From assembly GCA_030430155.1 (NCBI GenBank), contig JAUIFV010000021.1, forward strand, positions 1 to 41,450: DNA of 41,450 bases. The letters run 5' to 3'. This document shows positions 1-7,638 of this stretch, piece after piece. A program made the translations under genes and the position numbers. Numbering within the stretch: the stretch's first letter is position 1; each line of letters opens with the position of its first letter. The stretch is from Gammaproteobacteria bacterium. Its GTDB lineage: Bacteria > Pseudomonadota > Gammaproteobacteria > Xanthomonadales > SZUA-5. The notes beneath the pieces were generated by a model that was given only the letters and a program-made list of their open reading frames with translations, ran no database searches and was not told the DNA's origin.

Positions 1-1227
1 TCATCTCGGACGCGGAGTCCCCAGCGACGATGCCGGCGGCAGGAGCCACGAGGGCCTCTGGAGGACGGACCCCTGCTTGCGTCGCCGCTTCGGCTGGCCA
101 CCCACAGCACCGCCCCACTCATACCGCGCTGTCCGCAGACCACCGACAGCCCGAATCTGCAAGACCGCTTTGGCGCCGACAGCACCATCACTTTCGGCGC
201 CTACTACAGCGATCAGCGCATCAATCAGCTTACCGACTTTCGCATTCGGCGCCCGGACGGCATCATCTATGAGTCATGGCGATTCGAGTTGCCGCAAGGC
301 GCCGACGACCCCGAGTTCTACGCCGCCTCCTACTGGCTGTGGACCTACACCATCAACGCCGGCCAGCCGCAGGGGCGCTGGCTGTTCGAGGCCGACTACG
401 AGGGCAAGACGCTGGTACACGCCTTCGAAATCGGCGCGGCGACCAATCGCAGCAACATCTATTGGAATCCGCAGCAACCCGGCTGGGGACTGAATCTGCA
501 GCATCAGGGCTCACTGCTTTACGGCACCTGGTACAGCTATGCCGACGACGGCCAGGTGATGTTCCTGACCATTGAGGCGACTGCCGATTCGGACGGCAGC
601 TTCATCGGTCCGATCTACAGAGTCAGCGGCACCCCGCTGGAGGAGATCAACAACGCCCAGGCCTTCACCTCGGTCAGCGAAGTCGGCACTGCCCACCTGG
701 TGTTCGATGCTCAAGGAAACCTACAGATCGAGTACACGATCAACGGGATCAGCCAGAACCGCCAGCTGCAGCCCTTCGCCTTCGCCGATCAACCGCTGCG
801 TTGCGAAGGGACGACGCTGTCCAGAGCGATGGCCGAAAACTACTCGGATCTGTGGTGGAACCCGGCCGAAGCGGGCTGGGGCCTGACCCTGTCGCACCAG
901 GGCGACACCATCTTCGCGCTCTGGTACACCTACGGTGAAAACGGTCGCGACCAGTGGATCAGCGCCTCGGCGTTGACCCTGCAGCCGGACGGCAGCTATC
1001 AGGGCGCCCTACAGCGACCTGCCAGCGGAACCCCGCTGGCCCAGATCAGCGGTCCGGCGACCACCTTCCCCGTACCTGAAATCGGCACCGCGACCTTGCG
1101 CTTTGTCGACGGCGAGAACGCCCAGTTCAGCTATCAGATCGGCGGGATCAGCCAGAGCAAGGCGATTGAGCGCTTCGTTGCTGTGGCTGAGGGGCAGGCG
1201 TTGCCTGTTTGTTCCGATCAGGGCTGA
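1..1227 (+). CDS. C-terminal part of a secreted protein with two tandem ~118-aa domains (5' end outside window, apparent frameshift)
   Basis: The reading frame is open at the left edge, so only the C-terminal part is present. After a junction around residue 50 it holds a beta-sandwich-like segment (TFGAYYSDQ ... RRPDGIIYESW ... ASYWLWTY), then two tandem copies of one domain. Copy 1 begins YWNPQQPGWGLNLQHQG and copy 2 WWNPAEAGWGLTLSHQG; each continues with a W-Y-(S/T)-Y strand and a GISQ motif near its end. Similar C-terminal modules occur, as far as I recall, on secreted peptidases of Xanthomonadales, but no catalytic domain is visible here. Positions 2-70 read sensibly in frame 2 (GGRSHEGLWRTDP), while everything after reads in frame 1. 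One extra C in the run at 70-73 would join them, so the gene is either frameshifted or carries a sequence error. The stop codon lies inside a heptamer repeat. Confidence 0.6.
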   Translation, partial: SSRTRSPQRRCRRQEPRGPLEDGPLLASPLRLATHSTAPLIPRCPQTTDSPNLQDRFGADSTITFGAYYSDQRINQLTDFRIRRPDGIIYESWRFELPQGADDPEFYAASYWLWTYTINAGQPQGRWLFEADYEGKTLVHAFEIGAATNRSNIYWNPQQPGWGLNLQHQGSLLYGTWYSYADDGQVMFLTIEATADSDGSFIGPIYRVSGTPLEEINNAQAFTSVSEVGTAHLVFDAQGNLQIEYTINGISQNRQLQPFAFADQPLRCEGTTLSRAMAENYSDLWWNPAEAGWGLTLSHQGDTIFALWYTYGENGRDQWISASALTLQPDGSYQGALQRPASGTPLAQISGPATTFPVPEIGTATLRFVDGENAQFSYQIGGISQSKAIERFVAVAEGQALPVCSDQG

Positions 1228-1241
1228 GGGCTGAGGGCTGA
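1221..1241. repeat. GGGCTGA heptamer repeat, three units
   Basis: Three perfect consecutive copies of GGGCTGA. The TGA of the first copy is the stop codon of the upstream gene. The unit differs by one base from the GGGCTCA/GGGCCCA heptamers found at 5855, 30880 and 38212, so this may be a degenerate member of the same intergenic family. Confidence 0.55.
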
Positions 1242-1279
1242 GAAGAGCGTCGCGCGCCCGAGATGCCACGGGAACCCGC

Positions 1280-1314
1280 GTAGGATGTGCTGAGCGAAGC
1301 GAAGCGCATCAACG
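1280..1314. repeat. Short dispersed intergenic palindromic repeat (GTAGGATGTGCTGAGC type)
   Basis: The sequence starts GTAGGATGTGC and ends GCGCATCAACG, so GATGTGC (1284-1290) can fold back on GCGCATC (1304-1310) with one G-T pair. The same layout (GTAGGRTG ... inverted arm) recurs at 12651. From memory, repeats of this form are common between genes of many proteobacteria; their function is not known to me. It lies between two converging genes. Confidence 0.5.
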
Positions 1315-1337
1315 GCCGGCACGGGCCGGCGACGACT

Positions 1338-2288
1338 TTAGTCGATCACCCGCCACCCGCTCTGCCGACGTCGGTCCACGCGCAGCTCAAGCACATCCGG
1401 CCGCGAATAGTGGCCGAAGGGATCGAAGTTCTGCCGCGCCTGGCGCACCTTGGCCGGGTCCAAAGTGGCCAGATACAGGCCCTCCTCTCCGCACTCCGGC
1501 TCCAGCAGCCATTCGCCGTCGGGCTCGGCGATACAGCTGCCGCCATCGGCGGCCAGCGTCGGCATGGCCTTGCGCAGCGCATCGGCCTCGGGCAAGTCAT
1601 CACTGATCTGCGCCTGACCAAGAATCCCGCTCACCGAGAGCACATAGCTGCGCCCCTCGCGGGCGATCATCCGGGTGACATCCTCGGTATTGCGCCCACT
1701 GCCGGGCCAGATCGCCACGTGCAGGTCGACGCCCTGCGCATACAGCGCGCTGCGCGCCAGCGGCATCCAGTTCTCCCAGCAGTTCAGCGCGCCCAGGGTG
1801 AATTCACCGATCCGGAAGCTGCGCAGGCCGTGGCCATCGCCAGGAGACCACACCAAGCGTTCCTCGTAGGTGGGCATCAGCTTGCGATGCACATTGCGCA
1901 GCTCGCCCTGGCTGTCGATGATCACCAGAGTGCAATAAAGGCTGTGACCGCCACGCTCGCGCGGCCTTTCGATGCAGCCCAGCACCACCCACAGCCGCAG
2001 TTCGGCGGCCAGTTCGCACACCGCGCGCAGGTCGCCGCGCTCTATCTGCACAGACTGATCGGAGTAGCGTTCGAACCAGGCCTTCTGCAGCGGCGAGTCG
2101 AAGCGCGCGCCGTCGCTAAGCTCCACCCAGAACGGGTAGCCGGGAACCAGGGCTTCGCTGAAGGCAATCAGTTCGGCGCCAGCCACGGCGGCCTCGGCCA
2201 TTTGCGCCAGCACTTTGTCCAAGGTCGCCTGACGATCGAGCCAGACCGGCGCGCACTGCGCCAGGGCCACGGTCAACAAACCGCTCAT
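1338..2288 (-). CDS. Carbon-nitrogen hydrolase (nitrilase family)
   Basis: A 316-aa member of the nitrilase/cyanide-hydratase superfamily, of usual length for a nitrilase. The Glu-Lys-Cys catalytic triad is in place: E45 in FSEALVPGYP, K136 in HRKLMPTYEERLVW, and C170 in GALNCWENW. The Lys and Cys contexts match true nitrilases (branch 1) more closely than omega-amidases. The expected reaction is hydrolysis of a nitrile or amide carbon-nitrogen bond in the cytoplasm; the substrate cannot be told from the sequence. There is no signal peptide. The ATG overlaps the stop codon of the upstream YcgL gene by one base (TGATG), so the two are probably co-transcribed and translationally coupled. Confidence 0.88.
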   Translation of the reverse strand: MSGLLTVALAQCAPVWLDRQATLDKVLAQMAEAAVAGAELIAFSEALVPGYPFWVELSDGARFDSPLQKAWFERYSDQSVQIERGDLRAVCELAAELRLWVVLGCIERPRERGGHSLYCTLVIIDSQGELRNVHRKLMPTYEERLVWSPGDGHGLRSFRIGEFTLGALNCWENWMPLARSALYAQGVDLHVAIWPGSGRNTEDVTRMIAREGRSYVLSVSGILGQAQISDDLPEADALRKAMPTLAADGGSCIAEPDGEWLLEPECGEEGLYLATLDPAKVRQARQNFDPFGHYSRPDVLELRVDRRRQSGWRVID

Positions 2289-2545
2289 CAGGCACTCAAG
2301 GCAAGCAGGGATTGCTCATGACGGGGCAGCTGCAGATGCCAACCGCGCTCCTGCAGGTTCGCCAGCACCGCTCGGGCGTCTTCCTTGGCCAATCGGCGCT
2401 GAGGGTCCAGATCGACCTCCAGGACCAGTTGCAAGGGTCCAAGCCGTTCGCTCAGATCGGCCGGCAGCGACTGAAAATCGTCCCTATTCGCCAAATAGAC
2501 GTAGGTGTGGTCACGTCGAGTTGAGCGGTAGACAAAGCAGAGCAT
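2288..2545 (-). CDS. YcgL domain-containing protein
   Basis: An 85-aa protein starting MLCFVYRSTRRDHTYVYLANRDD, which matches the YcgL family start (MxCxVYKSxKKxxTYLYV) known mainly from Gammaproteobacteria. It continues through an LPADLSERLG segment to the family's typical end (GWHLQLP). Although the frame is open further upstream, homologues begin at this ATG. The upstream Shine-Dalgarno is weak. YcgL is a small alpha/beta protein of unsettled function. Its stop overlaps the nitrilase start by one base. Because the family is largely gammaproteobacterial, it is one of the better lineage markers in the window. Confidence 0.85.
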   Translation of the reverse strand: MLCFVYRSTRRDHTYVYLANRDDFQSLPADLSERLGPLQLVLEVDLDPQRRLAKEDARAVLANLQERGWHLQLPRHEQSLLALSA

Positions 2546-2619
2546 CGTCCAGGCCAACACAGCAGACGGCGAATAACACCCAATCGTAAACGATTCGCAC
2601 CTGCAGTGCCATCGCCTTG

Positions 2620-3328
2620 TCACTCAAAGCTATTGGCGAAGATAGACGGCCCGTCAATGACGAAGATGTTTCCGGTCATCGCTGCGTGGATCTCACAGTT
2701 ATAGTAGAGCTGCGCTGGTGCATCGAAGGGCACATCGAAGACTATGTCAGCTTCACCAGTAGCGCCGTTTCCAACCACCCCGTTGTCATAGGTATTGCCG
2801 CTGCCGGTGGATTGGATCAGCTTGATGTAAAAGGGATGGAAGGTCGGGATGCCCTGCAGGTCGAAGACGTATCGCTCGCCTCGCATCAAGGGACTCCCTG
2901 AACAATGCACGCGAGCCGCGTTGCGAGTCCAAATCGCCTGCTGGTAGGCGCAGTCCCGAAAGGCATAGTCACTCTATGCCCGAGGGCTGCAACGCCGCAG
3001 CAGGCGCTGGGCCTCCAGAACTTACGGGACAGCACCTGAGAAGCCCGCCAGCTGCGTTGGACGTCTTGCCCAGAGCGCCTACTGTGAGCTGCGACGCCCG
3101 CCTTACCGGCGAACTTCTCAGGTGCCGTCGCGGCCGCGTGCATTATTCAGGGAGTCCCTAGGTCAAATCGGGATCTGGCTGGCCGTCAATGAGGTAATTC
3201 TGGAAGTCCTGGTTGGTTACCACGAAGGTCGTGGTGCCGCGCTGGTCCGATTGCGATTCGGCACCTGCCAACGCCGGAACTAACAACAGAACCAGCCCAC
3301 AGGACATGACTACACCAGCATTCATCAT
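2620..3328 (-). pseudogene. Cupredoxin-like secreted protein, interrupted by a 271-bp inverted-repeat element
   Basis: The N-terminal part reads from the ATG at 3328: a signal peptide (MSCGLVLLLVPALAGA), then TTFVVTNQDFQNYLIDG and QPDPDLT, followed at once by TAG. The C-terminal part resumes at 2888 with LMRGERYVFDLQG and runs through HPFYIKL and LYYNCEIHAAMTG to the tail IFANSFE. Removing 2889-3159 joins TTG-ACC to TTG-ATG exactly in frame and restores one ~145-aa protein resembling cupredoxin-like proteins (H near FHPF, and C-x-x-H in NCEIHAAM). Both halves are otherwise undamaged, so the insertion looks recent. The start overlaps the stop of the upstream acetyltransferase by one base (TAATG), which suggests an operon. 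The mature protein would be periplasmic or secreted; copper binding is inferred only. Confidence 0.82.
2889..3159. mobile_element. 271-bp non-autonomous inverted-repeat element (MITE-like)
   Basis: The ends are 22-bp terminal inverted repeats (2889-2910 and 3138-3159) with one mismatch, each starting AGGGACTCCCTGAA; the first 11 bases are themselves palindromic. The interior is rich in nested palindromes: GGCATAG/CTATGCC at 2962-2980 and CACCTGAGAAG/CTTCTCAGGTG at 3033-3043 and 3114-3124. No transposase is encoded. The flanks rejoin the reading frame of the split cupredoxin-like gene exactly when the element is removed. A target-site duplication is ambiguous: at most the two bases AG could be counted. 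I could not assign it to an insertion-sequence family. Confidence 0.75.
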
Positions 3329-3888
3329 TACGCCCCCGCGTCAGGTTCATGCACTGTAGCGCAATGTGACTCGATTGCGTCGATCGACAAGGAGTACACC
3401 CAAAGCGCGCAGTCATCCTCGGTCGCGGGCTGCAGATAGCGGTCGGCAAAACCCAGTTTCTCCAGCAGTCGGATCGACCGCGCGTTGTCCGGCTGGACGA
3501 TCGCCAGGATCCGTGGCAGCTGTCGCTGGCTTGCCTCAGCGACGATCGCAGCGGCCGCTTCCAGCGCATAGCCGTGGCCGGCGAAGGGCGCCAAGAGCGC
3601 ATAGCCCAGATCGAAATCCGGCAGGCTGTCGCGTTTGACCAAGCCACAGATACCCATCGGCGCGCCATCGTCCCGACGCTCGCACAGGTACATGCCGAAG
3701 CCGTGCTCAGCGTAGCTACGCAAGATGCCGCGCTGCAGGTAATCCACCGCCTGCGCTTCGCTGCGCACCTCGCGGTCGCCGACAAAGCGCAGGAAACCGG
3801 GATCGTTGAGCAGGGCCAGCATGAAGGCGCCATCGCTGGGCTGCAGGCGGCGCAGGTGCATTCGTTCAGTGCTCAGGACGATGGACAA
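3328..3888 (-). CDS. GNAT family N-acetyltransferase (RimJ/RimL-like)
   Basis: A 186-aa protein with the layout of RimJ/RimL-type acetyltransferases: LSTERMHLRRLQPSDG at the N-terminus, a GICGLVKRD beta4 strand, DFDLGYALLAPFAGHGYALEA as motif A with the acetyl-CoA loop (here GHGYA), and PDNARSIRLLEKLGF as motif B. It should transfer an acetyl group from acetyl-CoA to an amine; the substrate is unknown. The start is taken as TTG at 3888 because the alternative ATG at 3861 would remove the conserved ST-E-R strand. The stop overlaps the start of the cupredoxin-like gene. Confidence 0.85.
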   Translation of the reverse strand: MSIVLSTERMHLRRLQPSDGAFMLALLNDPGFLRFVGDREVRSEAQAVDYLQRGILRSYAEHGFGMYLCERRDDGAPMGICGLVKRDSLPDFDLGYALLAPFAGHGYALEAAAAIVAEASQRQLPRILAIVQPDNARSIRLLEKLGFADRYLQPATEDDCALWVYSLSIDAIESHCATVHEPDAGA

Positions 3889-4050
3889 GCTCGTTGCTCA
3901 CTGGCCACTCCGCCCGACATCTTACGAGAGCGAATCCGCATCAGGCGCAACTCCCGGCCATTCTTGGCGTAAGCCGATCAACCCCTTTGCGCATACGCCG
4001 CCGTTGTGACTAGCACCCCGGTCGACAGGCCGCCTACAGCGAGGAAGACG

Positions 4051-5847
4051 ATGCGCGCATACCACCACTCCACGATTCGCCCCATGCCCCTGGCCGCTGC
4101 GCTTGCCGCGGTCCTTATGCTCAACGCCTGCGTGCGCAGCGGCGAGAAAGCGGACCAGCCGCTGGCCGAGCAAAGCGCCGACCTGCGCATCAAGAAGGCC
4201 ACTGAACTGGAGGTCGGCAGCAGCGCCGCAGCCAGCCCCGAACCGCAGCCCGTCGTGGCGCATGAGGAGACACGATTGCGCAACGATGCGCCGGCAGAAC
4301 CGGCACGGACCTCGAAGATGCCTGCGCCGGCCAAGCCGGCGAGCCCTGCGGCGCTGGGCATCGCCGTTCCCGCCAGCGGGCCGACCGACCGCTGGGGTCT
4401 GCAGCAGCCCACCGACAGTGAGCGCTACGCCGATATGGAAGCCAACCCGGTGAAGCTGGTAGCGGAGTCGCCGGTGTCGACCTTTTCCGTCGACGTCGAT
4501 ACCGGCGCCTACAGCAATGTGCGGCGCTTTCTACAGCAGGGTCGACTGCCGCCTACCGACGCAGTGCGTATCGAGGAGTTCATCAACTACTTCGACTACA
4601 GCTACCCCACGCCGGCAGCTACGGCGACGCCCTTCACCGTCTCCACCGAATTGGCGCTGACCCCATGGAATGCCGAACGCTGGCTGTTGCAGGTGGGTTT
4701 GAAGGGCTTCGAAGTGCCCCATCAGCAGCTGCCGGCCAGCAATCTGGTCTTCCTGCTCGATGTCTCGGGGTCCATGCAGTCGCCAGACAAGCTTCCGCTG
4801 GTCAAAACCGCCTTGCGCAAGCTGGTGGCCCAGCTGCGACCGCAGGATCGCGTTTCCATCGTCGTCTACGCCGGCGCCGCTGGCTTGGTGCTGCCGCCCA
4901 CCGGCGGCGAAGACCAGGACCGCATCCTGGCCGCGCTGGACGCATTGGAAGCCGGCGGCTCCACCAACGGTGGCCAGGGCATCCAGCTGGCCTATCAGGT
5001 GGCGCGCGAGCAGATGGTCGAAGGCGGGGTCAACCGGGTCATCCTGGCCACCGACGGCGACTTCAACGTCGGCCTGGTCGACCAGCAGGATCTGGAGGAT
5101 CTGGTCAGCCGGCAGCGTGAAAGCGGCATCGCCCTGACCACGCTGGGCTTCGGCCAGGGCAACTACAACGATCACCTGGCCGAGCGCCTGGCCGATCTGG
5201 GCGATGGCAATCACGCCTACATCGACAGCGAGATGGAAGCGGAGGAGGTACTGGTCACCGAGCTGTCGGCCAATCTGCTGACCATCGCCAAGGATGTGAA
5301 GATACAAATCGAGTTCCATCCCGCGGTGGTCGCCGAATACCGGCTGATCGGCTACGAGAACCGCATGCTGGCCCGCGAGGATTTCGACAACGACGCGGTC
5401 GATGCCGGCGAGATCGGCGCCGGTCACACTGTGACCGCGCTCTACGAGCTGACCCCGGTAGCCTCAGCAGCACGACGCCTGCCGCCGCTGCGCTACGGCA
5501 GCAACCAAAGCGAAACCGGGCCCAGCACTGAGGTGGCCTTCCTCAAACTGCGCTACAAGCAGCCCGATCAGGCACAAAGCCAGCTGATCACCCAGCCTAT
5601 CCCGCGTCCGCAGCGCATCGATTCCGGATCCAGCCAAATCCAGTTCGCCGCCGCGGTCGCCGCCTTCGGCGAAGCGCTGCGCGGGGGCAAGTCTCTGGAC
5701 GGCTACGGCTACGCCGACATCGCCGAGCTGGTCCAGGCCCATCGCGGCCAGGATCGCTATGGTTTGCGTGCGGAGTTGGTTGAACTGGTTCAACGTGCGG
5801 AACAGCTCAGCGGCCAGCGCGAAGCAGTCGCGGCGATTGCACGGTGA
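4051..5847 (+). CDS. VWA domain lipoprotein (YfbK-like)
   Basis: A 598-aa protein starting MRAYHHSTIRPM, with AGGAAG about five bases upstream of the ATG. A hydrophobic stretch ends in the lipobox LNAC (C27), so it is probably anchored in the inner or outer membrane. Order of parts: a low-complexity Ala/Pro linker (30-125), a YfbK-type N-terminal domain (STFSVDVDTGAYSNVRRFL ... RIEEFINYFDY), a von Willebrand A domain with an intact MIDAS (D237-V-S-G-S241, T in GGSTNGG, D in ATDGDFNVG), then the C-terminal region typical of YfbK homologues (AYVKLRYK-like FLKLRYKQPD). VWA domains bind a divalent metal and protein partners; the role of YfbK proteins is not settled. It stands alone, followed by heptamer repeats. 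Confidence 0.88.
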   Translation: MRAYHHSTIRPMPLAAALAAVLMLNACVRSGEKADQPLAEQSADLRIKKATELEVGSSAAASPEPQPVVAHEETRLRNDAPAEPARTSKMPAPAKPASPAALGIAVPASGPTDRWGLQQPTDSERYADMEANPVKLVAESPVSTFSVDVDTGAYSNVRRFLQQGRLPPTDAVRIEEFINYFDYSYPTPAATATPFTVSTELALTPWNAERWLLQVGLKGFEVPHQQLPASNLVFLLDVSGSMQSPDKLPLVKTALRKLVAQLRPQDRVSIVVYAGAAGLVLPPTGGEDQDRILAALDALEAGGSTNGGQGIQLAYQVAREQMVEGGVNRVILATDGDFNVGLVDQQDLEDLVSRQRESGIALTTLGFGQGNYNDHLAERLADLGDGNHAYIDSEMEAEEVLVTELSANLLTIAKDVKIQIEFHPAVVAEYRLIGYENRMLAREDFDNDAVDAGEIGAGHTVTALYELTPVASAARRLPPLRYGSNQSETGPSTEVAFLKLRYKQPDQAQSQLITQPIPRPQRIDSGSSQIQFAAAVAAFGEALRGGKSLDGYGYADIAELVQAHRGQDRYGLRAELVELVQRAEQLSGQREAVAAIAR

Positions 5848-5854
5848 GCTGAGA

Positions 5855-5915
5855 GGGCCCAGGGCTCAGGGCCCAGGGCCCAGGAAAGCCGAGTACGGCG
5901 CGCTCCTGGGCCCTG
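5855..5915. repeat. GGGCYCA heptamer array with inverted partner (large hairpin)
   Basis: Four consecutive heptamers (GGGCCCA, GGGCTCA, GGGCCCA, GGGCCCA) occupy 5855-5882. The 12 bases at 5874-5885 (CAGGGCCCAGGA) are perfectly inverted at 5904-5915, leaving an 18-base loop. The hairpin begins 8 bp after the VWA gene stop and could end transcription or protect the mRNA, but no T-run follows. The rest of the 361-bp gap between the VWA gene and tsaB holds the related block at 6016-6085 and no gene I can support. Confidence 0.7.
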
Positions 5916-6015
5916 TCGGATTCGACTCCGAATCGGGCGTGCCACTCCGGTCGGCATGCCGGCGAGTGGACCGCCGAAACGGCTCGCCTTTGCGACGCTA
6001 CTCCAAACCGCCGCC

Positions 6016-6085
6016 CCTGGGCCCTGGGCCCTAAGCCCTGGGCCCTTTCTCAGCTCCCAGCTGGGCCCATTCTCAGCTCCCAGCT
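6016..6085. repeat. Inverted heptamer block plus 16-bp direct repeat
   Basis: TGGGCCC units in the opposite orientation to the block at 5855 (at about 6018, 6025 and 6039, with a degenerate TAAGCCC between). They are followed by a 16-base direct repeat, TTCTCAGCTCCCAGCT, at 6047-6062 and 6070-6085, separated by 7 bp. Together with 5855-5882 it could form a very long stem across the intergenic region upstream of tsaB. Confidence 0.65.
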
Positions 6086-6208
6086 ACGAAACTCTCGCGC
6101 AATCCGGCGGTCACACTCTCGCTGCCCGCAAACCGCCCCATCCAGACCCTGACAGTGCCCGCTCCAGGCACTACACTACATTCAACTTCAACAAGCTGCT
6201 CCAAGACC

Positions 6209-6925
6209 ATGAATTTACTCGCGATTGATACCTCAACAGAAGCCTGCTCGGCCGCGCTGTGGGTGGATGGGCGGATTCTGGAGCGATTCGAAGTGGCGCC
6301 GCGCAAACACGCCGAACTGCTGCTGCCGATGATCGACGAGCTGCTGCTGGAAGCCGAGCTGCCGCGCAGCGCGCTGGACGCCATCGTTTTCGGCCGCGGT
6401 CCAGGCTCCTTCACCGGGGTGCGACTGGCCGCATCGGTGGCCCAAGGTCTGGCCTTTGGACTGGGCATCCCGGTAATCCCGCTGTCCTCGCTGGCCGCGC
6501 TGGCCCAGGCCGAAGCCGACGAGCATCCCGGGCTGCCCATCGCGGCGATGATCGATGCGCGCATGGGCGAAATCTATCTGGGCCTCTACAAGCCCGACGC
6601 GGAAGGCTTGGTGGTCGCACTGAACGCCGAACGCGTGCTGCCGCCCGAGCAGGTCCAGCTCGGTACCGAGGCGCAGTGGCGTGCGGTGGGCAGCGGCTGG
6701 CAGACCTACGGCAAGGCGCTCAGCGGCGAGTTGGGAAGTCGACTGCAGGGACAGCCGCAGCCGCGCTATCCACGCGCCGCAGCGCTACTCAAGCTGGCCC
6801 AGCGCGAGGCCCGCAGCAGCCGCTGGCAGACCCCCGAACACGCCCAGCCGCTGTATCTGCGCGACAAGGTGGCGCTGACGGTGAGTGAACGACTGGAGCA
6901 GCGGCGCCTGGCAGCCGTTGGCTGA
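6209..6925 (+). CDS. tsaB: tRNA threonylcarbamoyladenosine biosynthesis protein TsaB
   Basis: A 238-aa protein of the ASKHA fold starting MNLLAIDTSTEACSAALW, the TsaB N-terminal signature. This is followed by RKHAELLLPMIDELL and the hallmark VFGRGPGSFTGVR(L)AASVAQGLA. TsaB is the non-catalytic partner of TsaD in making N6-threonylcarbamoyladenosine at position 37 of ANN-decoding tRNAs. Length agrees with gammaproteobacterial TsaB (about 230 aa). The frame is open 54 bases upstream, but the family starts at this ATG. It is a cytoplasmic housekeeping gene and appears to be a single-gene unit. Confidence 0.95.
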   Translation: MNLLAIDTSTEACSAALWVDGRILERFEVAPRKHAELLLPMIDELLLEAELPRSALDAIVFGRGPGSFTGVRLAASVAQGLAFGLGIPVIPLSSLAALAQAEADEHPGLPIAAMIDARMGEIYLGLYKPDAEGLVVALNAERVLPPEQVQLGTEAQWRAVGSGWQTYGKALSGELGSRLQGQPQPRYPRAAALLKLAQREARSSRWQTPEHAQPLYLRDKVALTVSERLEQRRLAAVG

Positions 6926-6961
6926 GTAGGCCGCACAGACGGAATCCAGCGCTACTTACAA

Positions 6962-7391
6962 TCAGCCCGGTTGCTCGGCTGCCGCGAGTAACGACCCGCC
7001 AAACGTGGCCCCAGCCACCGCCGGCGCCAGTCGTATCAATCTCGAATCGAGCACGGCGGCTTGACGGTGTTTGACCGCCTCGCGATAGAGCGGATCGCGA
7101 ATCATCGCCACAAATGCCGCCACCGACGGGTACTCGGCGATAAAGCACTCGTCCCAAGTCTCAGGGCCGATCAAGGTCAGCTCGAAGCGGCCACGCCAAA
7201 TGATCCGAAAATATCGGCGTGCTCTCGCGGCCATAGGCCGCATAGGCCTGCGCTCCGGTCGCCGCACGACCGTCCGGGTATGCGGCCTGGTCGCGAAAGC
7301 GCACCAGATTGAGCATCTGTATCGGACCCTGCCGATCGTTGCCACGAAACTCCGCGAAGGCCTCCTTGGTCGGATCGATATAGGCAGTCAC
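6962..7391 (-). pseudogene. DUF1330 family protein, frameshifted
   Basis: Two overlapping frames each hold half of a DUF1330-type ferredoxin-like protein. The first starts at GTG 7391, preceded by GGGAAGAGGAT as a good ribosome site, and reads VTAYIDPTKEAFAEF, GPIQMLNLVRFRD and AYAAYGRESTPIF. The second continues from about 7210 as IIWRGRFELTLIGP, WDECFIAEYPSVAAF, REAVKHRQAAVLDSRLIRL. In relatives the PIF and the WRGRF strand are linked by a few residues that are absent here, so a deletion of roughly 11 bp is the simplest explanation. DUF1330 proteins are small dimers of unknown function. The gene is probably dead. Confidence 0.75.
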
Positions 7392-7638
7392 ATCCTCTTC
7401 CCAGGTCCATGCGCTCGGTCGTTTGATGATGACCAATTCCTGTGCACAGGGCAAAAGCGCGCTGCTTGCGGCGTCTCACCCGTCTTCCCTGCTGCCAAAT
7501 CCACGATCAGTTGGCAGTTTTTCGTACACCGCGCCAACCCCATGTCGTTTGTGTTGGTTCGCTCCGTAGTTCCAATTGGTTGCAAATACGGCATTGCCAT
7601 CCGCAGCTGAACCCGCCTTGACCAAACGGAGCAAACCC

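Noticed and set aside
2886-3143. 85-codon frame inside the inverted-repeat element
   Set aside because: It starts and ends in palindromic element sequence, has no transposase-like motif and merely reads through the hairpins.
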